Made by a program: the position numbers and the translations under genes. Below the pieces are notes generated by a model. It was not told where the DNA came from. It saw nothing but the letters and a program-made list of their open reading frames with translations, and searched no databases. Positions 1 to 8,181 of a stretch of 64,000 bases of DNA are shown piece by piece (position 1 is the first letter of the stretch; the number at the start of each line of letters is the position of its first letter). Origin of the DNA: Paenibacillus_G filicis (GTDB lineage: Bacteria > Bacillota > Bacilli > Paenibacillales > NBRC-103111). The DNA lies in NCBI RefSeq assembly GCF_038070315.1, contig NZ_JBBPCC010000002.1:186001-250000 (forward strand). The letters run 5' to 3'.

Positions 1-403
1 GCGGAATAAAGACGCCCTGCTGCCCGTAAGTGATCATATCCTGAGCATTGATGCCCCCGCCGTAGAAGGCATCCGGAATATCGTTGGCTGCGAGCAGCAG
101 GTTCTTCTTCTCCTCCAGGCTCGATTGCGGCACCAGATTCCAGTCGACGTGCACGCCGGTCCGCTTCTCGGCTTCCTTCCAGAGCAGCTTATCCTTCCAC
201 TCTCCCTGGAGTGGCGATTGGCCCGCCATCATCTTGAGCGTAATCGGCTCCTTCACGATCGGAAGACCGGTTTCATTGAGAAGCTTATTCTCTTTTTTGG
301 GCGCTTCGGCCGGCTGCGCTTGCTCTTTACTTGTACACGCGGCCAGAACGCTAGTCGCCATCAGCACAGCCATTCCTGTTTTTACGGATTTCATATGATT
401 CAT
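1..403 (-). CDS. ABC transporter sugar-binding lipoprotein, N-terminal part
   Basis: This is the N-terminal part, about 134 residues, of an extracellular substrate-binding protein; the rest lies beyond the window edge. The start at ATG 403 follows an AGGGGG ribosome site. Residues 1-23 form a lipoprotein signal peptide with lipobox VLAAC, so the mature protein should be anchored to the outer face of the membrane. The next part, with the segment QSPLQGEWKDK, resembles the LipO/YtcQ type of large carbohydrate-binding proteins in Paenibacillus. It directly follows two LplC/LplB-type permeases on the same strand (18 bp after the nearer one) and is very likely their binding subunit. The substrate cannot be told from this fragment. 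Confidence 0.85.
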   Translation of the reverse strand, partial: MNHMKSVKTGMAVLMATSVLAACTSKEQAQPAEAPKKENKLLNETGLPIVKEPITLKMMAGQSPLQGEWKDKLLWKEAEKRTGVHVDWNLVPQSSLEEKKNLLLAANDIPDAFYGGGINAQDMITYGQQGVFIP

Positions 404-420
404 CGGTTGGACCCCCTAAT

Positions 421-1305
421 TTAGCCTTTAATAGCTCCAATCATGACACCCTTAACGAAGTATCTCTGGAGAAACGGATACAGGATCAGGACAGGCAGAC
501 TCGATACGATAATGACGGCGTACTTCAAGCCCTCCGTCAGCATGATCTGATCCACCGAAGCTTCCGATTCCCCCACCATGTTCCCCATTTGGTTTTGCAG
601 CAGAATTTGTCTAAGCACCAGCTGAAGCGGGTATTTCTGAGAATCCGACAAGTAAATCAGCGCATTGAAAAATGCGTTCCAGTGGCCGATCCCGTAAAAT
701 AACAGCATAACGGCAATGACCGGCATAGACAAGGGCAGGATGATGCTCCACAGCATCCGCAGGTTCGAGCATCCGTCGATCTGAGCCGACTCCTGAATCT
801 CAAAGGGTATCCCCTGGAAAAAGGTTCTCATGATAATAATGTTCCACATCGAGACGGCGCCCGGTATGATCAGCGCCCAGATCGTATTGATCAATCCGAG
901 GTTTTTGACCAGCAGGTAGGTCGGAATCAGCCCGCCGCTGAAAAACATCGTGAAGGCGAAGATCATGGTCAATACATGACGTCCTGCAAAATCCTTCCGG
1001 GAGAGCGGATACGCGGCACCGATGGACAGCAGAATATTAATCGCTGTGCCTGCGACGGTATAGATCAACGTGTTTGCATAGCCTCGCATAATCCCATCAT
1101 CCTGAAATACACGGATGTACGACTGCAGGTTGATCTGCTTCGGAAACAGCCATACCTGGCCCTCGACGACAGCGGCCGGGCTGCTTAGCGAAGCGCTGAG
1201 CACAAAGACAAGCGGATAAAGCACCAGTATCGTGATCATACCTAATAGCATGTAATTGACAATATCGAATAGATTATCGCCTCTGGTTTGCGCAAGTCTG
1301 CCCAC
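421..1305 (-). CDS. Carbohydrate ABC transporter permease, LplC/YtcP type
   Basis: An inner-membrane permease of 294 residues, the usual length for the MalG/LplC branch. About six hydrophobic segments can be seen, starting at residues 18-40. The cytoplasmic EAA loop that contacts the ATPase reads EIQESAQIDGCSNLRMLW near residue 170. The start is GTG at 1305, preceded by GGAGGGG and 15 bp after the stop of the LplB-like gene. With the neighbouring permease it should form the heterodimeric channel of an importer for an oligosaccharide or lipid-linked sugar; no ATPase is encoded here, as is usual for this family, which shares an MsmK-like ATPase. Confidence 0.9.
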   Translation of the reverse strand: MGRLAQTRGDNLFDIVNYMLLGMITILVLYPLVFVLSASLSSPAAVVEGQVWLFPKQINLQSYIRVFQDDGIMRGYANTLIYTVAGTAINILLSIGAAYPLSRKDFAGRHVLTMIFAFTMFFSGGLIPTYLLVKNLGLINTIWALIIPGAVSMWNIIIMRTFFQGIPFEIQESAQIDGCSNLRMLWSIILPLSMPVIAVMLLFYGIGHWNAFFNALIYLSDSQKYPLQLVLRQILLQNQMGNMVGESEASVDQIMLTEGLKYAVIIVSSLPVLILYPFLQRYFVKGVMIGAIKG

Positions 1306-1320
1306 TTTCTTCCCCCCTCC

Positions 1321-2229
1321 TTACCATAGACTTGTATCCGTTAGCCTTCTGGAAATACGATTAACCATGATCAGCAGCATGAAGTTAATGACGGAATTAA
1401 ACAATCCAACCGCTGCCGAGAAGCTGTATTGTGCGCCCAGGACGCCGGACCGGTACACATACGTCGATATAATATCGGAGGCGCTGATATTCACATCATT
1501 CTGCATCAGGAATACCTTCTCGAAGCCAACGGCCATAATCTGTCCGCATTGCAGAATGAACAGGATCATCACCGTCGGCATAATGCCCGGCAGATTAATA
1601 TGCCAGATCCGCTGCAGCTTGCTAGCCCCTTCGAGGGTAGCCGACTCATGCTGCTGCGGATCAACGCCGGCCAGTGCCGCGATGAACAGAATCGAATTCC
1701 AGCCGATATTCTGCCAGACGCCGGAAAACACATACAAGCTCTTGAACCAAGACGGCTCGGCCATAAAATCAATGGGGCTGCCCCCTGACCATACGATGAA
1801 TTGATTCACCAGTCCGGTCTTCGGCGAGAGGAAAATCGCCATCATGCCGACCAGGACTACCGTCGAAATAAAGTGGGGTGCATAGGTGACGAGCTGAACT
1901 GTCTTCTTGAATAGGACCAGCCTGATTTCATTAATCAGCAGAGCGAATACGATCGATAACGGAAAGCTCACGATTAAATAGTACACACTGATCAGGACTG
2001 TATTGGTTAACAGTCTCTCGAAATAATATCCCTGAAAGAAGCGCTCGAAATGCTGAAAGCCTACCCATGGGCTTCCCCAAACTCCCTGTACCGCATTAAA
2101 ATCCTTGAAAGCAATCTGAACGCCATACATCGGAATATAGTCAAACACAATGACATAAGCCAATGCCGGCAGAATCAACAAATATAAATCCCAGTTTCGT
2201 TTGAACACCTTCAACGATATTCGGTTCAC
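1321..2229 (-). CDS. Carbohydrate ABC transporter permease, LplB/YteP type
   Basis: The MalF/LplB-branch partner of the next permease. The N-terminal segment WDLYLLILPALAYVIVF and the following YIPMYGVQIAF are hallmarks of LplB-like proteins, and an EAA loop reads HESATLEGASKLQRIW. I chose GTG at 2229 as the start because it follows GGGGAGGAGG and gives the normal length of about 302 residues; the frame stays open to another GTG at 2292, which would add 21 charged residues. It is the first gene of the operon and would be transcribed from within 2230-2506, where I could not define a convincing promoter. Confidence 0.88.
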   Translation of the reverse strand: MNRISLKVFKRNWDLYLLILPALAYVIVFDYIPMYGVQIAFKDFNAVQGVWGSPWVGFQHFERFFQGYYFERLLTNTVLISVYYLIVSFPLSIVFALLINEIRLVLFKKTVQLVTYAPHFISTVVLVGMMAIFLSPKTGLVNQFIVWSGGSPIDFMAEPSWFKSLYVFSGVWQNIGWNSILFIAALAGVDPQQHESATLEGASKLQRIWHINLPGIMPTVMILFILQCGQIMAVGFEKVFLMQNDVNISASDIISTYVYRSGVLGAQYSFSAAVGLFNSVINFMLLIMVNRISRRLTDTSLW

Positions 2230-2506
2230 GGCTCTGCTGCCCTCCTCCCCTTGCCTAGCATCCTTTCTCTCTGTCCATGCCTTCTCCTTCACATACGGCC
2301 CATCTGCATCTTCCCCTCTGGCTGCGACTTACCCCAATCATAGGCGCAGCACAAAAAAACTGTATATAGAAGTCTGTTGACCTGCATCGTTCATTGTTTA
2401 CAATCGCCCGTGCCACGCGGGTTTTCTTGTTGCAGGGATAGGATTTTGTTGACATTCAGGATCGTATAGGGGCCGCGCCAGCTAACCGGAGTGCCGAACT
2501 ACCCCT

Positions 2507-2544
2507 AACAAAAAAAGACCCCTGTACCTGAAAGGTACAGAGGC
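2507..2544 (-). terminator. Rho-independent terminator after the histidine kinase gene
   Basis: Read on the minus strand, a CTCTGTACCT/AGGTACAGGG stem with a three-base loop is followed by a run of seven T. It lies downstream of the kinase gene ending at 2634 and upstream of the sugar permease operon, separating the two units. The rest of 2230-2633 holds no gene that I can support. Confidence 0.85.
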
Positions 2545-2633
2545 CATGGCTCCTGAGTCAGCGAAAATTCGCGGCTTTTAGTGATGAGAGACTTGCCGGG
2601 GGCCTCGCTCAGCGGCTGGCATAATGCCGCCGG

Positions 2634-4013
2634 TCACGCGCCTCCCGCAGCGGGGAAGCCCAGGGAAATGACGGCCCCGCCTTCCTTGTGGTTGCCGGCC
2701 CGGATCAGGCCGCCGCAGCGCTCTACGATAGCCCGGGCAATAGCAAGGCCAAGGCCGGACTCTCCGTCCTTGCCCTTTACAAACCGGTGGAACAATGTAG
2801 GCAGCAGCTCCTGCGGAATCCCCGGTCCATCGTCCGAGACGGTCAGCATAATCTGTCCCTCATTCGTGCTCACTCGAATGTGGATGTTCTGGTGCGCATA
2901 CCGAACCGCATTGGTCACAATGTTCAGCAGCGCCTGCAGCAGCTTGTCTGGGTCAGCGAGCACGACCAAGTCTTCTCCCACAGGGCAATTGATATGCAAT
3001 TGAAGGCCTTTCTTCATCAGCAGCGGGTTGATACGTTCGGAGGTTTCCGTCAGCAGCTCTCTAAGTGATACCTGAGCAGGCTTGAAAATATCCTCCTCGC
3101 TGTCCAGCTTGGCGAGCAGCGTCATTTCTGTGATGATTTTCCCCAATCTCCCGCTTTCTCCAAGAATCACATCCAGTCCCTTGCGAATGCCTTCGCCCTC
3201 GAACACTCCGTCACGGATCCCTTCCGCGTAACCCGAGATCGACATCAGCGGCGTCTTCAGCTCATGGGAGGCATTTTGGAAAAACTGCTTCTGGACCTGA
3301 TTGAACCGGTTCAGCTCCCCGGCCATTTCATGAACCGTTTGTGCGACGGCACCGATCTCGCCCCCGGCCTGAATCAGCTTCACATCGGTGAACTGACGGT
3401 TCTTCACCTTCTTCAGTTCCTCCCGCAGATGCATCAGCGGCTGGATCAGTTTTTTCGTAATAAACAGACTGAGCAGGAACATCAAGCCTCCGACCAGGAC
3501 AAATACCAGAATCAAGCGCCCCATGAGGGTCCGCTCAATTTCCTGGATTTTGCTCATCGGCGTCAGCAGCGTTAATGTGCCCTCGGCTAAGGGACTCACC
3601 TCCGCGACAAACCTCCCGTCCTTGCCGCTCCAAATATTTTGTAAATTCGAAGCGGATGCAGTCAGTTCATGCATAGGCTCTATATTTGTAATCTGAGCCA
3701 CTTGATTGAAGCTCGCAGGCAAGGTGCCCGACACAACATTCCCCTGTCTGTCGGAGACGATAGCCTCGACACCGGCATACGCAGCGGGCACCAAGGAGGC
3801 GACAGGCAAGTTCTGATTCGACATGGCATCGGCAGGAGCATAGCCGCTCTCCTGCAAGGTCGCCGACATCGCCGCTCCCAGCGTACGCAGATCATTCTTC
3901 TGCGTGCCGATGAAGTGATCCAGCAGCACGTAATGAATAATAACGGCCGTAATGGACAATATCAGCGCCAACGACAATCCGAACGCCAGATTAATTTGGT
4001 GTACGAGCTTCAT
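2634..4013 (-). CDS. Sensor histidine kinase
   Basis: A membrane sensor kinase of 459 residues. Transmembrane helix 1 is at about residues 7-29, an extracellular sensor region of about 130 residues follows, helix 2 is near 160-185 and then a HAMP linker. The HisKA box FFQNASHELKTPLMSISGY contains the phospho-acceptor His, and the ATP-binding domain has the N box (LLNIVTNAVRYA), DDGPGIP and GLGLAIARAI. The ATG at 4013 has AGGAG 11 bp upstream; a GTG 12 bp further up would sit on top of that site. The gene overlaps the response regulator gene by 23 bp, so the two are translated together. The stimulus is unknown; the divergent secreted protein gene at 4893 is a candidate target. Confidence 0.93.
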   Translation of the reverse strand: MKLVHQINLAFGLSLALILSITAVIIHYVLLDHFIGTQKNDLRTLGAAMSATLQESGYAPADAMSNQNLPVASLVPAAYAGVEAIVSDRQGNVVSGTLPASFNQVAQITNIEPMHELTASASNLQNIWSGKDGRFVAEVSPLAEGTLTLLTPMSKIQEIERTLMGRLILVFVLVGGLMFLLSLFITKKLIQPLMHLREELKKVKNRQFTDVKLIQAGGEIGAVAQTVHEMAGELNRFNQVQKQFFQNASHELKTPLMSISGYAEGIRDGVFEGEGIRKGLDVILGESGRLGKIITEMTLLAKLDSEEDIFKPAQVSLRELLTETSERINPLLMKKGLQLHINCPVGEDLVVLADPDKLLQALLNIVTNAVRYAHQNIHIRVSTNEGQIMLTVSDDGPGIPQELLPTLFHRFVKGKDGESGLGLAIARAIVERCGGLIRAGNHKEGGAVISLGFPAAGGA

Positions 4014-4731
4014 GATCCGGCACACTCCTGTCTGTTCTCATCCGATACCCATGTCCCCATACGGATTCCACAGGCAGCTGATCGATTTTTTTACGTATTC
4101 GTTTAATCAGATGGTCGACGGCACGGTCGCTCCCATAATAATCGTCGCCCCAGACGAAGGTCAGCAGCTCGTCCCTCGTAAAAGCCCGGTTCGGATGCTC
4201 GGACAGCACTTTGAGCATCAGAAACTCCTTGCTGGTCAGATCAACTTCCTCTTCACGCCAGAAAGCGCGCCGCTCCTCCAGCATCAGCCGGAGATCGCCA
4301 ATATCGATCCGGGGTGAGGAGGACTCACTCAGGCTCGGCCTCTCTTCAATAAGAGCCGTCTTCTTCCAGCGTTCCAGCTGGCGCTTGACACGGGCCACCA
4401 GCTCTCGTGGGCTGAAGGGCTTAACCAAGTAATCATCGCTGCCCAGCTCCAGGCCGAGAATTTTGTCCACCTCGCTGTCCTTCGCCGAGATCATGATGAT
4501 CGGTACCTCGGCTTCAGCCCGGATGCGCCTGCATAATTCGTAACCGTCCATACCGGGGAGCATGATATCCATCACCCACATGCTTGGGGGGCTGGTTCTC
4601 CACAATTCCCATGCTTCCTCAGCGGACCCGAGCGCGATAGTCCGGTAGCGCTCCTTGTGCAGATAGGCTTCGATCAGATTGCGTATATTCTCGTCATCAT
4701 CGACAACCGCGATGAGATCATTGTTGTTCAT
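3991..4731 (-). CDS. OmpR-family response regulator
   Basis: A DNA-binding response regulator of 246 residues. The receiver domain (1-120) has the acidic pair DDDE at 11-14, the phospho-acceptor Asp in VMDIMLPGMDG and the conserved Lys in DYLVKPF. The C-terminal winged helix (about 140-235) ends with RIRKKIDQ and VWGHGYRM, typical of the OmpR/PhoB family. It is the first gene of a two-gene operon with the kinase that overlaps its 3' end. The 161 bp between it and the divergent gene at 4893 is the natural place for a shared, possibly autoregulated, control region. Confidence 0.94.
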   Translation of the reverse strand: MNNNDLIAVVDDDENIRNLIEAYLHKERYRTIALGSAEEAWELWRTSPPSMWVMDIMLPGMDGYELCRRIRAEAEVPIIMISAKDSEVDKILGLELGSDDYLVKPFSPRELVARVKRQLERWKKTALIEERPSLSESSSPRIDIGDLRLMLEERRAFWREEEVDLTSKEFLMLKVLSEHPNRAFTRDELLTFVWGDDYYGSDRAVDHLIKRIRKKIDQLPVESVWGHGYRMRTDRSVPDHEARTPN

Positions 4732-4892
4732 TAAGCGTACCTCCCGTTTATTCTCTACCCCAGTATATCAGAGCCGGCGGCCTCCTGAGAGCCGTGCCAT
4801 TGTTTTTCCACAAATCCACCAACATTGTGCCATATTCTTTCGGTACATTGATACCTGTAAGACAAACCAACTAACAAGGAGTGTTCCAAATC

Positions 4893-5693
4893 ATGAAACA
4901 TAATCCATCCTTCAAAAACGTCGCCCTGTCCGCCCTGCTGCTTACCGCAATCGCCGTCCCTGCTGTAGCAAGTGCGAATGATGGCAGCCATACGCAAGCA
5001 AACGCCAAGCTAACGTCAGTAGCGGGTCAAGCCGTGCAAGCATTGAATGCCCCTAGCGCAGCGTTGATCAAAACGGACCCGCTTGAGCTGGCCAAGAAAT
5101 ATGCGCCGGAAACCGTAAGCGATTGGAAGAACACGTTGGACCAATATAAAAAGGTCACTGGTTATTCCATCGAGGGCCGTGCCCCTATCGTTACACGATC
5201 CTCCGAAGAGAAAACTACGGATGGAACCGTACCAGCCCTGACGATCAGCCAGGAGTCCATCTCCCTCGATAAGTTCAAAACATACGACCTGAAATCTGCT
5301 TCCGTGGTTGCCGCAGTTCCAGCGAAAGAGGCAACGCTGGATAAAGTGACCTCCCGCATCGAGGCTTCCCAGCGCACGAATGTTGCCGAGCTTAAAGAGG
5401 GCACAGGTCCGGCAGAAAACCGTTTGGAAGCTGTCCAAGCCGTGGCAACGCAAGCTTCCGGTGAATTTGCAGCCTTCATCCAAGCCGAGATCGAATTGGC
5501 CAAAGCGGCCGATAGCGAAGATGCAGGAGCCATCCGTGCATCACTCGCCCAAAGTCTGAAGCAATACAAGCAGCAGATCACCGCGCTGCAAAATGCTACA
5601 GGCGATTCGCTACCGGCTGAAGTTGTCAAGACCGAAACAGCTACAGAAATCGGTTCCCTTCCACAAACGGTCACTAATCCAAGTGGTAAGTAA
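4893..5693 (+). CDS. Secreted protein of unknown family beside a two-component system
   Basis: I do not recognise this family. The ATG at 4893 has AAGGAG 11 bp upstream; the GTG twelve bases earlier directly abuts that site and is unlikely. Residues 1-29 form a signal peptide (KNVALSALLLTAIAVPAVASA) with a likely cleavage after ASA, so the protein is exported. The mature part, about 237 residues, is rich in Ala, Glu, Lys and Gln, has no Cys, and looks mostly helical in its second half (residues about 145-240). It is the only convincing plus-strand gene in the window, has its own terminator, and is divergent from a response regulator gene. A cell-envelope or stress protein controlled by that system is a reasonable guess only. 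Confidence 0.85.
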   Translation: MKHNPSFKNVALSALLLTAIAVPAVASANDGSHTQANAKLTSVAGQAVQALNAPSAALIKTDPLELAKKYAPETVSDWKNTLDQYKKVTGYSIEGRAPIVTRSSEEKTTDGTVPALTISQESISLDKFKTYDLKSASVVAAVPAKEATLDKVTSRIEASQRTNVAELKEGTGPAENRLEAVQAVATQASGEFAAFIQAEIELAKAADSEDAGAIRASLAQSLKQYKQQITALQNATGDSLPAEVVKTETATEIGSLPQTVTNPSGK

Positions 5694-5742
5694 ACCAACC
5701 AACTAGAGAAATAAGCAGCATGAGGAGCATTCAAGAGGTGTG

Positions 5743-5788
5743 AAAAAAGACAATCCCCGGCGTTTTCGCTTGCGGGATTGTCTTTTTT
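5743..5788 (+). terminator. Bidirectional rho-independent terminator
   Basis: An almost perfect inverted repeat, AAAAAAGACAATCCC pairing with GGGATTGTCTTTTTT, surrounds a loop of about 15 bases that can pair further. It ends the secreted-protein gene on the plus strand and the PadR-type gene (ending at 5845) on the minus strand, since A and T tracts flank both sides. Confidence 0.93.
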
Positions 5789-5844
5789 GGGGTTTGCAGG
5801 GCTATTCCCGCCCATCTAGAAAGAGACGGCTCTTTTCATTCCGT

Positions 5845-6762
5845 TCACTTGCCGTTAAGCAGCCACTGTTCGGCATCCGTTGCACTGCTGAATACCCTGA
5901 ACTGATGGCCTCTATTCATTTCGGCCGCAAGTTCTTTGAACCTGCCCTCCTGACTCTCTTCCCCTGCGATGAGCGCCGTCCTGATCCGGTAATTCGTGAG
6001 TTTCTGAATGATATGCCCAGCCACACCTGTACGGAGCTCGAAAAAATCCTTTGAAAGCACTTCACTGTGAAGCATCAGAAGCTCTGCGTTCTGCTCCATG
6101 CAGACGGCTATTAGAGCCAGTATGTCCTGATCCGTGCAGACCGGCGGCTCTGCTGAGATGTACTCGATATACAGCCTGTTTTGTTTTCTCACGACCTGAT
6201 AATCCATTCCGTTGACATCCTGGTTATGATGAACAAGCAGCCCTTCCCTGAGCTGCCGAACCCAGCTGAGTTCATGCCGGTACGACGCTACGATGTTCTC
6301 ATCGATCATCTCCCATAAATAGGCTTCACGGGAGCTTCGACTCGGGGAGAACAGGGCTCTTCGCTTTTTTTCTTCTTCTAAAGCAAGCTGAAGGCTAACT
6401 TCTTGCTCATAGCGGGACAACAGATCATCAAGCTCGACGGAGCTCAAAGAGTCTGCCCATGCCAGTTGGGTCAGGAAGCCCTTCTTGAGTTCCGGAAGCT
6501 CAGGAGCCGAAAGCACCCAACGCTTCAGCTCCTCCTGTCCCTTACCAGTGATCGTATAGATTTTCTTGGAGGGAGAGCTTTCCTGATGCTGAACCTCATT
6601 CGTAACCAGTCCTTCATCAAGGAGCTGAACCAAGGATTTGTAGATTTGATTATTATTTCCGGACCAGTACATCGCAGATGATTCCTCAATCATTTTCTTG
6701 AGATCATACCCCGTGGCGGGTATCCAGCTTAGCATCCCCAGAATTGCAAGCTTGATGGACAT
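5845..6762 (-). CDS. PadR-family transcriptional regulator with C-terminal DUF4180-like domain
   Basis: A 305-residue regulator. Residues 1-85 are a PadR winged helix, recognised by AILGMLSWIPATGYDLKK at the start, the segment NQIYKSLVQLLDEGLV and the wing KKIYTITGKGQEELKRW. A Vir-type helical region follows (about 90-180). The rest, from about 190 to 305, resembles DUF4180 (GMDYQVV... FFELRTGVAGHIIQKL... NYRIRTALIAG). Most PadR proteins are 110-180 residues, so this is a fusion form. PadR proteins are usually repressors that react to small molecules. It lies just past the end of the NRPS/PKS operon, so it might control it, but a separate hairpin divides the two. Confidence 0.88.
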   Translation of the reverse strand: MSIKLAILGMLSWIPATGYDLKKMIEESSAMYWSGNNNQIYKSLVQLLDEGLVTNEVQHQESSPSKKIYTITGKGQEELKRWVLSAPELPELKKGFLTQLAWADSLSSVELDDLLSRYEQEVSLQLALEEEKKRRALFSPSRSSREAYLWEMIDENIVASYRHELSWVRQLREGLLVHHNQDVNGMDYQVVRKQNRLYIEYISAEPPVCTDQDILALIAVCMEQNAELLMLHSEVLSKDFFELRTGVAGHIIQKLTNYRIRTALIAGEESQEGRFKELAAEMNRGHQFRVFSSATDAEQWLLNGK

Positions 6763-6782
6763 GCGTGATCCTCCTTCATTTT

Positions 6783-6816
6783 AGTACCATAGGTTAAAAG
6801 TAACATATAGTACTTA
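6783..6816. promoter_or_regulatory. Possible PadR operator upstream of its own gene
   Basis: Directly upstream of the PadR-type gene an AT-rich stretch carries AGTAC and GTACT as inverted arms about 22 bases apart. PadR regulators commonly bind such dyads over their own promoters. The assignment rests on position and symmetry only. Confidence 0.3.
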
Positions 6817-6884
6817 GATGATTCAAGGTTGTTATGGCTCAGGCTATCTCACAGATCACGTCCGATCAATCTCATCTGACACCT

Positions 6885-6929
6885 AACAAACAAGCCGAAC
6901 GCATCGATCTGCGCCTCGGCTTGTTTGTT
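6885..6929 (-). terminator. Strong hairpin terminator ending the NRPS/PKS operon
   Basis: A perfect 14-bp inverted repeat (AACAAACAAGCCGA with TCGGCTTGTTTGTT) and a 17-base loop. It starts 13 bp past the stop codon of the last biosynthetic gene and is symmetric enough to work in both directions. It marks the downstream border of the operon. Confidence 0.9.
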
Positions 6930-6941
6930 ACACTTATCTAT

Positions 6942-8027
6942 TCAATTTTTATTGGCATACAGGCTGTGATCCAACTGATGAACCAGTCTCGGAAGCAGAG
7001 TCTTCTCCTGCGCCGCAAGCTCCCGCAGATGACCGGTGGCTTGTGTAATCAACGGCTTCTCCGTCGTACCGCCGATGACGTACTTGATGATCGCATTACG
7101 CGCCAGCAGCGCGTGCTTCTCGATCTGCTTCAGCTGACTGGTCACATCAAGGTCTTGTTCGATGAAACGTTCCTCGTGAAGATGCTGATACAGTGCCGAG
7201 AGCAGCTTCTTATGATGCAGCAGCGTAGAGAAATTGCGGTAATCGATATACCGGAGCCCTTCCTGGAACCATTGAAGATCCCTCAGAAACCGGTCGTATA
7301 CGTCCATGCCGAACCATACCTCATCCGGGTGGCTATTGATCCAATGCTCCCCGGTTGTCATCGAACTCGAGGAATTGAGAGGGATCTGGACATTGAGCTT
7401 GTAGTCGGCCGTAATCCGGGCGCTGACGTAATCGCGTAGAATCTGTGAGATCTCACGAAGCTCCGTGCTGGAATCCGTATACGCTTCGGCATGCTCCTTC
7501 ATGGACAGCACATTGATCGTGTATCCGAAAGGCTCTTCGTCACCGAGTCGGTTAAACGCCAGCTGCAGCTCCCCCCAGCCGACCTCCGCGAACGAGAAGC
7601 CCATGTCCGTAAAAAAGTCCGCCGCATAGAAGATTTGCTTCTCGGCATCATAGCCGTAGATCAAAATCGGATGCGGCATATGGAAGTTCCCGTATGCGGA
7701 ATAAGCCGAGATGAAATACCCGTCGATGCCAACATATATATAGTTTCCCTGATCGACATGCTCCTGGAGCATGCCGATCAGTTCTCCCTGCTGCTTGATC
7801 TGAGGCCTGGATATGCTGTCTAGGGTCACCCAAGGGCAAGAGGACAGCGTATAAATGCAGCTATACGTATCCATCGTCATGTAACCGTCCGCGTTCATAA
7901 ATCCCATCAACTGCAGATAATTGCGGAAAAACCAGGGCTTCCAGCCGGAACGGGGTGCGAGGGTAGCCAAGATGGCTGTGTGATGGGCGAAAGTGGAAAA
8001 CAAAGGCTTTTCAATCGGCAATTTCAT
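6942..8027 (-). CDS. BtrH/C39-peptidase-like protein of NRPS clusters
   Basis: A soluble 361-residue protein without signal peptide or membrane helix. The stretch HPILIYGYD followed by FYAADFF (residues about 120-145), preceded by YIYVGIDGYFI, resembles the BtrH N-terminal domain, a papain/C39-like fold. Proteins of this kind often sit in NRPS and PKS clusters; BtrH of butirosin biosynthesis transfers an acyl chain from an acyl carrier protein. The usual N-terminal catalytic Cys is not evident here (HHTAIL at the matching place), so a catalytic role is unproven. The C-terminal 190 residues are helical and unassigned. The start has AAGGAGGAG upstream. As last gene of the operon it could take part in release or tailoring of the chain. 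Confidence 0.6.
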   Translation of the reverse strand: MKLPIEKPLFSTFAHHTAILATLAPRSGWKPWFFRNYLQLMGFMNADGYMTMDTYSCIYTLSSCPWVTLDSISRPQIKQQGELIGMLQEHVDQGNYIYVGIDGYFISAYSAYGNFHMPHPILIYGYDAEKQIFYAADFFTDMGFSFAEVGWGELQLAFNRLGDEEPFGYTINVLSMKEHAEAYTDSSTELREISQILRDYVSARITADYKLNVQIPLNSSSSMTTGEHWINSHPDEVWFGMDVYDRFLRDLQWFQEGLRYIDYRNFSTLLHHKKLLSALYQHLHEERFIEQDLDVTSQLKQIEKHALLARNAIIKYVIGGTTEKPLITQATGHLRELAAQEKTLLPRLVHQLDHSLYANKN

Positions 8028-8091
8028 AGGGTACGCTCCTCCTTGGGTCTAACCTATATGACATCGATTTGTGTAGTGCGGGGCCAGCCGC

Positions 8092-8181
8092 CTATTCGGG
8101 CATGGAAGCTTCTCCAAGCTGTGGCTTAAGCCGATAGTTTGGATAGTCTGGATAGTTCTTGCCAAAGGCTGGCGCAGCCAT
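8092..8181 (-). CDS. Small ORF coupled to the last PKS gene
   Basis: A 29-codon frame whose ATG shares its A with the stop codon of the PKS gene (TAATG). A GGAG site lies nine bases upstream, inside the PKS end. The peptide is Pro- and Tyr-rich in its first half (GKNYPDYPNYRLKPQ). The arrangement is what one expects of translational coupling, but 29 codons is short enough to arise by chance, and I recognise no homologue. Confidence 0.35.
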   Translation of the reverse strand: MAAPAFGKNYPDYPNYRLKPQLGEASMPE

